Shown here in pieces: positions 1-12,564 of a DNA stretch of 64,000 nt. The stretch lies in the NCBI GenBank assembly GCA_001642005.1, contig LWCA01000005.1:1-64000 (forward strand). The letters are read 5' to 3'. The position numbers and the translations under genes are program-made. Within the stretch, counting starts at the first letter, position 1. The number at the start of each line of letters is the position of its first letter. The notes beneath the pieces were generated by a model. It was not told the origin of the DNA, did no database searches, and was given only the letters and a program-made list of their open reading frames with translations. This DNA comes from Intoshia linei. Lineage: Eukaryota; Orthonectida; Rhopaluridae.

Positions 1-568
1 TATTTTTTATTATTATTGTTAATTGTAAATAGAATGTTTAAAATATGTGTCAAACTATTGCATGGTTTGGCATTTATTCAATTAAATCAGTAGCATAATT
101 AAGTGTATAACTCATAAAAATGAAGTTATAAATACATTTGGTAACGAGATAATGATATTAAGTACTAGCAGTAACTTCAATAGTGTACTAGAAACTTATA
201 TATCAAACATTATATTTCATGTAGAAAATGAATTAACATAATATATTCATTCTAGAGTAAAGTGAGTTTAACAATAGTTACTCTAAAGTTGCTCTATCGT
301 TACTAAATCAAAGAAATCATATGCAATAAATGAAAATTTAAAATTCTCCTACAAATGTGATTTTTCAATTGATGTAACAGATCATATTTGAACACCTAAA
401 TTTATGTGGCTGTACGACATTGAGAAAAAAACCTATGTTTGAAATACCACGCATTTGGACTACACCAAAGTATCATATAGAAGAATACTATTTTTTCAAG
501 TGAAGTTATTGACAAAATAAAAAAAATTTAAACTGGGCAATTGTCATGGTACACTTTCATTTAAAAAG

Positions 569-763
569 GTGAAAATGTATGGAACTATTTTTATATATGA
601 ATATGCACCTGAAGTGGAAGACACTGATTATAAAATGAGTGATGAATATGAATCAAAGTGTTTATATAAAGATGATTTGATGATGATTCTCATGCTAATT
701 TATTTGTACGAAATTGCGGTGCATCCTCGAACGAAAAGGGATAACGGTTTCACCAAACATTGA
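569..763 (+). other. Possible coding exon, unassigned
   Basis: An open stretch of 64 codons, acidic in its middle, ending in TGA. The stretch at about 381-500 is also open, in another frame, and has better base composition than its surroundings. I could not find a phase-consistent intron joining the two, and the 381-500 stretch also reads well on the minus strand. It may be exon debris of a gene extending left of the window, or chance. I recognise no family. Confidence 0.18.
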
Positions 764-1932
764 AAATATATAAACAACGATTTCACAAAACAAATTTAAA
801 AAACATGGTGCAAAATCATGAATCAAAAATATTTGTAAATCAAATAAACTTACATTGTTAATATTTTTATTTTGTAATTCGTTTTTAATTTATTAATTAC
901 GCTTGATGTAGACGTAAACCAATTGGGTGAAATAAATTGTATCAGCACTTTTAAATTTTCTTTCATACAAGATAAGATTCGTGAAGAGAGATTTTGAATT
1001 TAACAAATTTATTTTATTTCAGGTGTGTACTGCAGGTAACTGTTTTAAAAATTTTTTTATTTTTTTAGATAAGATTTAAATCATATATTTAACAATGACA
1101 CTGATAGCTAGATAAACACTAAAAAAACAAAGTTAATATATACATTTATTTATTATATTACCATATCTCGGGTACCTGACGTACACCAATAAAAAAATAA
1201 TATACACAATGATGCCAAGAAAAAACTACATATATGTATAATGATATGAAATAGAAAGATTTTTGAAAGTCGATTTTTGTTGACTAGTGTAATGAACGAG
1301 TTTTAGTCAAAATTGTACACTAAATTTCTTATACATTCATTACTTTCAGTGATTTTTAAATAATCAATGTGAAAAAAAATAATATTTATTTATTAACCAT
1401 AGTCATATTAACAATTATATAAAGGAAAACAAAGAATGATAAAAATTATTTTAAAAATTTTCAATTTTTGTATCAATTTCAATAACTTAAAAATATAAAT
1501 TTAGAATTTATAAATATAATTCAATTTTTTCATTGAAATTATATTACATTTTTATTTAATGTACATATCAATAAATGTATTCATTCATTACGTCATTGAG
1601 GTTGAGGTTGATTCAATTGAGGTGGCACATTGAAAATTTTGATAAATTTAAATTATAAGTAAGAGTTATTTTCTTTCAGTAATCCGTGGTAGTGGAGAAA
1701 TAACCTGAACATTTTTCGAATCTACTGAAAAATCCGTTCAACTTATATTGATTAATATTTAATTAACAAGATAATCTTAATTGTTGCTTTACCGGAAATG
1801 TAATTTTTTCATATCATAAATTAATGTGGCGACAGAAATATCACAAACTAATATTTTCATGTTGAGTAAAATAACCGGCAAGCCATTAAAACTAGCATCC
1901 TATAATATAATAGACTTTAATAGTGCAGAAAA

Positions 1933-2330
1933 ATGGTAGCTAAGATGAAAGTAAAGGTGAAGAAAAAAAATTAGTTCTTAATCAAAATAAAAAATACATA
2001 TAACCGTTTTGGGAATATTATAAAAATTTAATACAGCCACTAAAATATACACCTATTCCAACAGTAACAGAACCTTCATCATTTCCTTTTCATCCTGAGA
2101 AACACAACGTAAACTCATCCATTCGTTTGTACTATGAAAACATAAAGACGTGTCGTGACAACAGAAAATCATCTAAAGCCAATATTATCACAAAAAATAA
2201 TGATTACATTACCAGATCGGCATTCATTCGACGAAACAGTTCCAATCTTGCTTCTCGGTTTGAATTTTTACAAAAAAAACAGAATGCTGCTTTAAAAATA
2301 TACTTAACCATGTGTTTCGGTAGTTTATGA
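1933..2330 (+). CDS. Candidate two-exon small protein, unrecognised
   Basis: The stretch 2037-2330 is open for 97 codons before a TGA and has protein-like composition: proline, asparagine and arginine rich, with no long A/T runs. A possible start is the ATG at 1933 (exon 1933-1950), followed by an 86-bp GT-AG intron (1951-2036) that keeps phase 0. That gives about 103 residues beginning MVAKMK. Without that intron the frame stays open further upstream except for one TAA at 2001, so a longer broken gene is also possible. A separate ATG-led frame (1859-1939) reads well but ends in TAG. The terminal region has a run RRNSSNLASRFEF. I recognise no domain. Confidence 0.35.
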
Positions 2331-2681
2331 TTAAATAAATTAACCAACAGTTGTAAAAAAACATCTACAATAAAATATAAATATCTTCAAGAAGCAATTA
2401 TAAATACAAATATATCAAATACCTATAACTCTATCATAACCGTTCTAAAATCTAATTAAAAGTTACAATTTTATTGTACCATTTTTATAATATTGATAAA
2501 TATCTCCTTTTCTGAAGCTATACTTGATATTTTAGATGTGTTCTCACCTTAAAATAATAATTAAAATAAAATAACATTACCACATATTAACAATACATAA
2601 ATTAATAAAATACAATAATTGTCAAAAGGAAAATGTCCATAAATACAACCACATTCATCTAAGGTTATCTATATCACGTTT

Positions 2682-2907
2682 TTAACCCATTCACTGTACT
2701 TGCATATCATACTCTGCAAGGCAAATTTAAAAAGAATATATTCATTGTTATAGAATCACGCATTACATAAATGACATCAATAAAATATAGAATTCAGTAC
2801 ATTTTGAGAATATAAGATGGGCAATAAAATCAATGTTCAATGTAGAATGGTAATACAAAATTAAACAAGTTCAAATAAAATGAATATTCAGTCACTAAAA
2901 GGGTTAA
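2682..2907. mobile_element. TTAA-flanked MITE (piggyBac-like)
   Basis: A 226-bp segment bounded on both sides by TTAA, with ends reading CCCATTCACTG and CAGTCACTAAAAGGG. The inverted ends begin CCC, as in piggyBac termini, and duplication of TTAA is the hallmark of that superfamily. There is no coding capacity. A similar TTAA element lies at 44141-44332. Confidence 0.6.
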
Positions 2908-3639
2908 AGGCGAGTGATCGATTTCCAAATGTGGTGTCAAAGTTATATTTTTTGCTAATGTCTAGGGCGGCCAAACTTTAATTTTATAATGAAAGCTAAT
3001 TTTTGATGTTAATCAGCATAAAATTATAAGCATTATAATATCAATATTATGCACCTTAATTAGATAATTAAAATTTCGCAAATAAAAAATTTTATTTCAA
3101 AAGTAAACTTCAATTTAGCAGCAATTATAATTATAGTTATGTTAATTTTTAACATTTTTAAAAAATTGAATGCAGTATAAATGTGTCATTATATAAAATA
3201 AAATAAAAAAAATGCTACATAGAAATTAACATTTGCTGACTTAAAAATTAAACTATAATATTAAAAGGTTTAGCAAAAAATTTTTAGATGTTAATAAAGT
3301 TACATAAATTTAATTTTGGGTTAAAAACAAAAAAACGTCCTAGTATTGTCATTTTATTCATAAAATATAAACCTCCATTTCATAAAAATTATTTTTTCAT
3401 CCCAGGTTAGGTAAATAGTAGGTAATATGTGAAACATATCAGAACGTAACACATCATTGAAATGTGGTTCGTCTGTTTTGTTCGCGGCCCTAAATATATT
3501 TCACATATCACATTTTGGATGTACTAATCTAAAACATGAGGTAACGTATACTCTCTCTAATTTACCAATGTTAAAAAATTATAGAATTTTGTAGATAACA
3601 GAATATGGAAATTAGAGAGTGAATAATTTACATAAATAA

Positions 3640-4069
3640 AGACCCGTACAAAGGTTTTAGACACATCAGATTAAATTATTAGGTTATAGTTCATACATTA
3701 AAATAAAATACAATTTTTCAAAAAAGAGTAACCTCAGACAATAATCACACGGGGTTCTGAATATCGATGTGTATTTAGATAATATATATAGAAAAATGTA
3801 AAACATTTATTCTTCTCTAAAATAAAAAAGTATCTGACCGCTCAAGTATTATATCTGTCAAATAAAGACTATTGTTAATACATTTGTCAATAACAAACCC
3901 CTTTCACGGCTACAACTTGTCTAAAAATTAAAAACTGTATTAGAAATTTTGTTTTTTAAATTCTAAAATTTTTAATATTTATATATTATTAATAATGGTA
4001 GCACATACATTTTTAGTTATATTATTAGAGCTGTTTTAATGGGGAACCTAAAACTTTTCCACGGGTCTG
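3640..4069. mobile_element. Terminal-inverted-repeat element next to the MED24 stop
   Basis: The ends are imperfect inverted repeats: AGACCCGTACAAAGGTTTTAG on the left matches the reverse complement of CTAAAACTTTTCCACGGGTCT on the right. No convincing target duplication is visible. The right end lies only a few bases from the MED24 stop codon (4072-4074), so the 3' untranslated region of that gene should run into this element. Confidence 0.5.
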
Positions 4070-4071
4070 TA

Positions 4072-7000
4072 TTATAAATTACATTTAATATTCACTTGTT
4101 TCAAGTCGGCTGAAATATTTGATTTTTCTTGCAAGACATAATGTAAAATTATATAACAAATTTCAACCAAATTATTAAACATTTTATTTTTTAAAATATT
4201 GATATGATACAACGTATCAAAAAAATCAATCATGAAATTAGACAAACTATTGACTTGATTTGATATTATAGCCATACTAAGCATTCGGACAATATTTAAT
4301 GTGAATAATTCACCAGATTTTGCAGTTTTCTAATCATTTAAATTTAACAATTATAATTAAATCAGTTGTTCTCAAGGTGGGTCACTTGAAAAAGTTGTGG
4401 AGGCATAAAAGAATTATTTTTAAACCATTCATTTGTTATCCGAGAATTTATATGGATATTAATCTAACTGCTTCAAATTAATTTACATATTTTATATTCT
4501 CAAACTACAGTTGATACAATATGCGAAAGAATTTCTGATACATTTAAACATACTAAAATTGAACATAATGCTTTTACGTTGCATCTTTTAGATAGCCAGA
4601 AAAAATGCAATTCTTTAGAGATAACAGCATTCTCCATGTCGAGTGAATTTTCATAAGATTCAATTAATTCAACAATACTGTTAATATTTCGTTTCATGTA
4701 CTTATTTTGAATTTCAAATATCAATTCAGTCAAATATTTACAACTAAATATTACATTATATCAAGTATAAAGTTAATAAAAATATGTACAATAATAATTA
4801 AATAAATATGTGACACGTCTTCTAAAATATAGGGATACTAGCTTGACTATTTTGTACTACGTACAATGCTCTGTACTCTACCACCTGTATATTTTTTGAA
4901 ATTCTAGGGCTGTTTTCAAAAAAAAGGAAGGGAATTTGGGGTTTTGGCCATAAAAGTATAATTTTTTTAAATTTAAATTTATGATAATGTTTATGATTTT
5001 AAAATCCGCATCAGCGTATATATTTTTTTAAATTCTCCAACTCGTTTAATTTTCAACAAGAGGGACAACAAGGGTTTTTGACCCTTAAAATGTGAAATTG
5101 GGAGGTTGAAATTTATCTTATTATACACCTCGAAAAAAACTGCAATTGAAATGTGGTCTTTAAAAAATTCTAAGAGTGCTAGTTATTTCAAAAAAGTAAC
5201 ACACACAAACAGACAAACAAAAATCGCATCGCATTTTATATAAGTTAGGATCATGGTTCATGATACAATATAATCAATGTAATTTGGGGAGACGGAAATT
5301 AAAATCCATTACATTTAATTTTTAATTTATGGCATCATCTATCGTAGATACATTAATAATATGTATTTAATATTAATTAAACCATACGAGACTATTTCGA
5401 GAAAACATTTCCGTCAAATATATTATCTTTTACTAATTACTTTTATTACTTTTGGAATATCTAGGATTGTTCATTTTTTAAATAAACGATAACACATACA
5501 CACAGACATTCAATTTTTATATAAGTAAGATATATAATAGTACCATAAATTACCTTTCATTTTTTTGAATATCCAGCGCATTTTTAAGTAGATTATCATA
5601 AACAATAAAATAGACCTTTTCACTAGTATTACAAGCATTTTTTTGATATAAACAGGCATATATCCACAAACAAAAAACATTACACAAGGGAGATAAATTT
5701 GAAGAAAAAAAAGAAAAAAATGTCTCCAAATTAGCAAAGTTTTCATCATAAACAAGAGAATCAACTTGATAAATTAAAAATTCCAGTACCAAGATTAAAC
5801 TACTCATATTAACATGTTTAAATTCTTCTTTTTTAATTTCTTTACCATTAATAACAATATTTAAAAAAGACATTTGAAAAAAATTGATAAATTCTCCATC
5901 CAAATTCTCTTCATTGTATTGCAACTTTAACTTTACATCATTATAAATGTGCAAATAAATATAAGCTACAAGAGAATCATTCATTTCATTATCAATTTTA
6001 CCAATCAACGCATATGCATCCAATACAATCGAATACAAAGAAAGTAAATGAAATAAATTGGAACTATTTGATAAAATTTGATTAATTTTAAAAGTGCCGT
6101 CCGCAGTATCAATTAAATTGTGTATTAAATAAATTTCCTTATAAACATTATGAAATTGAACCAAATGTAGATACCAATAATTTTGCTCTTCAATACTTAC
6201 ATTGGTAATCATTTCAAGTTTACCATACATGTCATCAAATGAATTTAAGTGATCATGGTCATGGATAATTTCCTTTATAACATTAATAATACAATTTGAA
6301 TTGAACAAACTATTATTATGAGTAACAATAAATTGAGAAAATTCTTCGTATGCCGATTTTTTCACATAAGGACCAGTGTGACAGACATCACAATGATTAC
6401 AATCATTTTTAACAAATTCAATAAATGAAATAGTCAAAGTGTTTATCACAAAATTTACTATCAGGATGTTTACACGTTTTTGAGATTTAAGTCTTTGAAA
6501 ACAAAACAACAAAATCTTTGAAAAAATGAGGTGAAAATTTAAAACAAACATTTTACAAATAATTAATATTGTTTGGCTGAAATTATTCAATAAGATTAGT
6601 GATTTAAGATTAGTTTTGATTTCAGGCGATAATTGAGAATTTTTTGATGGTAAAGATTGGTGAAAATCTTGAAATTTTTGAATTTTCCGTAAACCATGAG
6701 ATTCCATAGATTCTTGTTTCATAAGATTTTTTAAATTTTTTACATGTTCATCAATATTAGTTTTATCGATGGGAATAAAAAAATACATTGATGTAATAAA
6801 TTCAACGATATTATCTATGGTCGATTCAGGTAATTGACAATTGTATTTTGGCATATTGATGAAATTTAGACTTTTAAAGTTTAAACAGTACATTTCTTGT
6901 TTAGTATCAATTTCCAACTTTTGTTTTAAATCTTGTAAAATTTCTGAGAGAGATTTTTTAAATTGAATGGAGCCATATTTTTCAGAGATTGCAATTATTT

Positions 7001-7559
7001 GTAGCTCAATTTTATTTCTAGTTGATTTATAGAAATTGAAAATTGCATTTATACAAATTTTTCGACTTGTGGATAAAATCCAATGTAATAAACCTAGCGA
7101 TTTTTGAGCAATATTTTTCCATTTACCTGTTAAGGATAATTGTAATAATGAATGTTCCAAAATTTTCAATGTTGTAGATATTAAAGATATTATACAGCCC
7201 CAAAATGATAATGTCGATTTTATTAAGGATTTTGTTTCTATAGCTGTTTCGATCAAGTGAGTCAGAATAATTTCAACTTGATATATATTATACATGTTGA
7301 ATTTGCTTTGTAATGTAATTAAAAAATTTTCAGACGATATAATCTTTAATTGTAAAGCTAAAGTAATAAGTTTAATGACATGTTTTGGTGGATGAATTGA
7401 TGTGAACAATTTTTCATATAACCATTCTTCTACTTGCGAAATTAATGTAAATTTATTAAATTTATGTAGCATTATGCTCAATTCAGCATCACTCCAATTT
7501 TCTATGTAACTTTTACGGAGAATTAGTCGTGTATTTACCAAATCATAATCTAAATCCAT
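4072..7559 (-). CDS. MED24: Mediator complex subunit 24
   Basis: Three exons on the minus strand: 7559-5554, 4743-4509 and 4329-4072, all phase-consistent, giving 832 residues (human MED24 is near 990). MED24 is a nuclear Mediator tail subunit linking activators to RNA polymerase II. The N-terminus ENWSDAELSIMLHKF resembles human ERWSDYQWAINMKKFF. A middle stretch with LHWILS and a later cysteine cluster (CNHCDVC) sit where the family has LHWLLRC and CNCDC. The C-terminal exons are helical and diverged. The ATG at 7559 is the first in frame. Intron 1 (810 bp) holds copies of dispersed repeat family A; intron 2 is 179 bp. The stop abuts a TIR element. The assignment rests on scattered motif similarity, good at the N-terminus and weaker at the C-terminus. 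Confidence 0.72.
4800..5530 (+). repeat. Dispersed repeat family A, two termini inside MED24 intron 1
   Basis: About 4855-5255 matches 8270-8680 and 63510-63800: a phrase like GGTTTTGGCC followed by AT-rich sequence, ending in ACACACAAACA, a variable spacer and TATATAAGT. A second, shorter copy of that right end follows at 5480-5528. No terminal inverted repeats or coding frame are visible, so the element class is unknown. Confidence 0.6.
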
Positions 7560-7904
7560 TTTCAATTAAAATAAACGTCCACTCGGATTAACTTTTGTAG
7601 ACAATTGAATTGTTAACTGCAAATGTTCTTACTCTATTTTTTCAATAAAGTTACCAGAAAAAATACGTTTTATCAATGTAAGTTATAAGAACTTATAAGA
7701 ACCTATTTTGTCATTTTCAATGTGATAATATATATTCAGTATTAATTATGTATCAATAATTAACGGAATCATCACTTTATAAAAATATTTCAGGTGAATT
7801 TTACCAATATTGCAAAAGATTGTAATAAATATAAAAATGATAATAACAAAGTTGTATTACTTTTAGTAATTGTTGTTGTAGTGTTAATTTAAATTTTAAA
7901 TAAA

Positions 7905-8690
7905 ATGTTTTGAAAGTGAGAATTTAAGATTGAAAAATTGCGAAGGAATGAATTAAATAGATGTTCACCTATATTTCTTTATTGGAAATGTGTAACCATT
8001 CAATGCACATTTTTTTTTGAAATTGTAGGATCAATATTTACATTTTCAATTTTTATTTTAATCGAAATATTTGAAAAATATTGGTTGATAATATATTAAA
8101 AATTATTTTTCACCGGGAATGCGTAGATTTCTGGGGTTGAAATTTTGTATTTATATCAACTGTAATAAGCTATTTCAGAAAAATTTTTTTTTTAATAAAA
8201 TATTTTGGAAAAAAATATATAAATACTAAAATGCTTTTTTGGCCATCAAGCAGTGACTGATTCAGGTTGAAATTTTTTCTGTGTGTTAATAGGATAAAAC
8301 TGTAACACCTGTAAATTTTTTTTAATTCAAGGTCTGTTTTCATTAAGAAAAAAGTAATTTGTAGTTTTGGCCCTGAAGATATATTTTTTTTAAATTTAAA
8401 TTTATGATAATAATTATTATTTTAAAATCCGTATCAGAGTATATATTTTTTTAAGATCTCGAACTCATTTTATTTTCAAAAAAAAGACAATTAGCTTTTT
8501 GACCGGTAAAAAGTAAGTTTGGGAGGTTGACATTTATTTTGCTAACACCCCGGAAAAAACTGTTATATTGAAAAAATTGAAATATGGACTTTATAAAGTT
8601 CTAAGACTAGTAGTTATTGAAATAAACGGTAATACACACACAAACAAATATTGCAAATCGTATTATATAAGTAAAGATTAAATATTTTAA
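7905..8690 (+). repeat. Dispersed repeat family A, long copy
   Basis: Segments GAATGCGTAGATTTCTGGGG and the neighbouring 300 bp occur in reverse complement at about 57050-57330. The right part (8270-8680) matches the copies at 4855-5255 and 63510-63800 and ends in the ACACACAAACA...TATATAAGT terminus. Non-coding, old and diverged. It lies upstream of MED24 and is not obviously regulatory. Confidence 0.6.
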
Positions 8691-8836
8691 TTTTAATAAA
8701 ATGTTGCTCAGCTGGTGTTCTGTGCAATCTTCCGTCTAGTTTCGAGAAAAAAATTTTGATTTAAGCGATAAAATGATAAACAGTATCGCTAAATTTGCAT
8801 TTTGTTGATTCAGTATTATAGCTTTAACCAATTACC

Positions 8837-9245
8837 CAGAGCCGTCTTAAGCTACTTCGTGGCTCTGGACTAAACAAAGGGCTGGGCCCTTCAAAATTTC
8901 GAGCGAATCGATAAAAAAAAAATTATGTCCCTGTTTAGAAGACAGGGCATACTGTTGGTTGGAGACTTAGAGTCTTATTTCATTGAGTATTAATAAAAGC
9001 ATTATATTTTAAATTAAATAATTACCAGAACTTTGATTCTTAAAACTATTTTCTTTTTAGCAATTTGAATTGCCACACTTTAAAACTTATAAACTGATTC
9101 TTAAGATATAAATGTGAAGAATTTTTTGATAAATTGGGATCTCTTTTTAAGATATAAATGTAAAGTACTTTTATTAATTTAGGGCCTTTTTTAATGAGGA
9201 GCCCTGGGCTATAGCCCATATTACTTATGCCTTAAAACGGCTCTG
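8837..9245. mobile_element. hAT-type MITE, 409 bp
   Basis: Inverted ends CAGAGCCGTCTTAAG and CTTAAAACGGCTCTG. The flanks CAATTACC (8829-8836) and CAATTATA (9246-9253) are an 8-bp duplication with two mismatches, typical of hAT insertion. No coding frame. Confidence 0.75.
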
Positions 9246-9253
9246 CAATTATA

Positions 9254-10140
9254 TATTGTACATAAAAAAATAATATGAGGCATATACTCACCAACCCACA
9301 TCGTTACGTACATGTATATAAAGTAAATGTTGCTAAAAATCTGTCGGTTTGACAGAGTGTGTGGACAATTCATTAGAAAACTGACTGTCCCAGAAATTTA
9401 AAATATACAATTTATTTTTATTTAGTCATTTTTTTAACTTTAATGTTTTCATTACCTATTCTAAGCCATTTTTCCATCACAGAAAGTAACATAAATATCA
9501 CTATCAAAAATTTGCACCTTCTCGGTGAAAACCACAAAATACCCAATATTTTAAAAAATGAAAAAAACGAAAGTCGTAAAATTTAAAAAAATTTGGAGTC
9601 AACTTGTATATTTGACATACTAAAATCTGGATTGCAGTTTAAGAAATATATTTCTTATTTACAAGAATTTATTTGGAATTTCATACCACATCGGTCAGTT
9701 ATCTTGTGCGAAAACTCATGTCGTACAATGTCATTTTTTATAAATTGTATCACTTTATCAACACGACATACATTGTATAATTATATCACAATATCCATTC
9801 AAGTAATTATCTTTTTAATCGTTTGAATACAATGCAATCTACTAACTAACTTTTATTATCCAATAATAATTGCATCAATTCATAAATGTTTTTGTTTAAA
9901 GTTGATGTGTTTTTATTTAATTTATGAGTCGATAACAATACAAATTTGCAGCTGTTAATTAAACGATTGACTACAATGCATTGAGAAATATTAACTATTG
10001 TGCAAACAAAACAAACATTAATATGACAAAATAATCTTAACCACGCCCATGTTATACTGTAATTAACTAATGTAAATTAATACATCATTAATTTCATTTT
10101 AAATAAATTTGATTATATTTTACATTTTAAATACATAAAC
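9254..10140. other. Intergenic, no gene seen
   Basis: AT-rich sequence between a MITE and the start of the C2/membrane-protein gene. A 77-codon open frame at 9593-9826 starts without a family match and looks like chance. The promoter of the downstream gene must lie here, but I see no distinctive motif. Confidence 0.5.
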
Positions 10141-11791
10141 ATGAAAATGAATACTTTTGTAACACTATTGATTCTGCAGGCATTATATCGAGTAAGTATG
10201 CACTTAAAAATAATAATTTACTTATAGAATATACGAAATGATGGGATTTTCTTTTTCGATTTGATATCTTATCATAACGAAGATAATTTAGACATGTATG
10301 GAAACTATTGTGACCGTATCAATCAATGCGATTTTTATAGTGAAGTTGTCATTACAGCCAATAATACGTAATTTATAATTTTTCAGTGTTTTATCCATTC
10401 TAGAACTCAAACATGGAATAATCGTAACGAAACTCTTGTCTGGGATCAAAGTGTTCTCATCGAAGATAGAGATTTTATTTATAATATGACTATGGAAACC
10501 AAGCCAGTAATTCCAATTTTGTTTTTATTTAAATATCAAATATAGGATGTTATTAATGTTTTTGTTTACATATATGATTACGATGTCATAACTGACGACG
10601 ATCTAATTGATATTGTTGGGATAACGTATTTTAACAACAGCTACTCTGAAACATGGCATACTGCTCATATGACAAAGTAAGTTCATTATTCATGCATATC
10701 ATTATATAGCACACATTACTTATTTTAAAATCACAATTATATTTTTATTTTCATTATTGAAATTAGTGTCGATGAAAAGATTTACATAATATATAAAGCG
10801 TACTATTTGGAATTAAAAGAGAATGAAAATAAAACCAGGTAAATTATGATTGGGATGATGATAATGGTTATTTAGTTCTTTTATAAATGCTGAAAAAATA
10901 AATTTCAATAATAACAACTTTTACAGTACTAATACTATTAATAATACGAGAGTTGAACCATTGGACTTACTCGATGACGTAAAATCAATGAAAGTGGAAT
11001 TTAGTACACCAAACAATGAATTTAATGATACTTTTCATGCAAAAATGTTACCACAAGCTAAACTTTTTAACGCATCCAATACTAATGGAGCTGCAATTTC
11101 TCCTGATATGAAGATTAATAAAATTAAATTGTTTGTAAGCTCTAAACAGACTGTATACGAAAATGTTGATAATATCGAGAAGGACAATACAACTGTTACC
11201 ATTCAAAGTAAAAATGTGACCATTAATAAAGATGATACTATTAAAAATCAGAAATTGGTCAAAGATAACGTGAATAAAGTCTTTAATATAGATAAAACAA
11301 ACGAAAGTGTCATTCTACCTAGAGACAATAGCACAAGAAACAATTTATTTAATGAATCGAATTCTAAACCCAACGAGCCTCAATCCGATGTTGACATTTC
11401 AGAATACGAAGTCAAGCCTATAACGCTAATATTGGCAAAGAAAAACAAGACAGTAAATGCGCACCACGTTAGCAATCTCATCAATCATGAACTTCATCAA
11501 AATTCCAATTTGACAAATTCAGGTTTACCTTTGATACACGTCAATCGAAGAATGGCTATGATCGAAATAATAGTAATTCCAATATCGCTTATGCTGTTTA
11601 TACTTGGAATAGTAATCTATTACCGAATAAAAGAACATTTAAAAAAATTACCAAATAGTACTTGTAATGTAACTAATGAAGACAACACTGGAAATTTTCA
11701 TATCTGTGAAACGGTCAATCAGAGCATTATGAGTGATTGCTGTTATGAAAACCCAAATTATGCTAATCCAACCGACTTGTTGGCTGTATAA
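10141..11791 (+). CDS. Type I membrane protein with C2-like ectodomain and NPxY tail
   Basis: Six exons: 10141-10191, 10228-10367, 10404-10506, 10546-10676, 10767-10838, 10927-11791; 453 residues, all junctions phase-consistent. The first two introns are each exactly 36 bp, the third 39. Residues 1-17 look like a signal peptide (TFVTLLILQALY). Residues of about 18-140 resemble a C2 fold: a strand-rich start GIFFFDLISYHNEDN, the core ETLVWDQSV, then VFVYIYDYDVITDDDLIDIVG, which has the W-D and acidic-loop pattern of C2 domains. The N-terminal C2 (MNNL) domain of Notch ligands is one alternative, but no DSL or EGF cysteine pattern follows. The middle is low-complexity and rich in N-x-S/T sites. 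A membrane helix (IIVIPISLMLFILGIVIYY) lies near residues 377-396, followed by a basic KEHLKK and a tail of about 56 residues ending ENPNYANPTDLLAV, with an NPxY motif. I do not recognise the family. Confidence 0.82.
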
Positions 11792-11817
11792 ATATATTTT
11801 GTTTTATCAATTTGTAT

Positions 11818-11823
11818 AATAAA
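11818..11823 (+). terminator. Poly(A) signal AATAAA
   Basis: A canonical AATAAA lies 26 bases after the stop codon of the membrane-protein gene and probably directs its 3' end. Confidence 0.55.
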
Positions 11824-12564
11824 TCGGTTAAATGTAAAATCGTGATTTTATGTACAATGTATGTTTTTAGTGTCATGTCATGGTCGAACTGAGTCTCCAG
11901 AAATTTAAAGTCTTTGAGTATGAAATATGTTTTTGTAGATTGCGTATTTATACGAAATTCCTGTTAAATGTCAAAACTGGCTCAGATATTTATAAATCTT
12001 CATCGAATAGGTACTATCAGTATCAATCTATTCTTCCTCTATGTTAAAAATTAAATTAAATAATCGATTCTAGAGTGTTATTTTTATTAATTATTAGGAT
12101 GCACTTAAATTTCAATTTTCATTTTAAACTGCAAGTTCAATTTTGCTAATGTATACCAAATATTGTACAATCCTTTACTTACACTTTACTGTAAGACAGT
12201 TACATTATCCTAACTTATATAATATGCTACGCGATTTTTGTTTGTGTGTGTGTTCCACTTTATTGAAACAACGACCAGCCTAAAAATTTTTTAAAAACCA
12301 CATTTCAATTGCAATTTTTTTTGGGATGTATAATAAGATAAATTTCACATCTTATGAGTCAAATCTTTATATATTAATATATCACTATTACATTTTTAGA
12401 AGTACATTAGAAGTGTATTATAAATTTTTATGAGTTTATGAGCGATTATTGATGGTACTCAAGCCTCAGGTGTAGCTAAGGCTTAGTTCTATTCATTGTT
12501 TATGATTTACGATCGTTACAATCAATTTTTAAAAAATGACCTTATCAAATGCAAATGTGACTAT
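11824..12564. other. Intergenic with a family A repeat fragment (minus)
   Basis: About 12195-12370 is a reverse-oriented right end of dispersed repeat family A (ATATAATATGCTACGCGATT then a TGTGTGTGT run). Otherwise no gene or RNA is seen. Confidence 0.5.

Noticed and set aside
9593-9826. 77-codon open frame
   Set aside because: No family match, no matching splice partner, composition like the surrounding AT-rich DNA.
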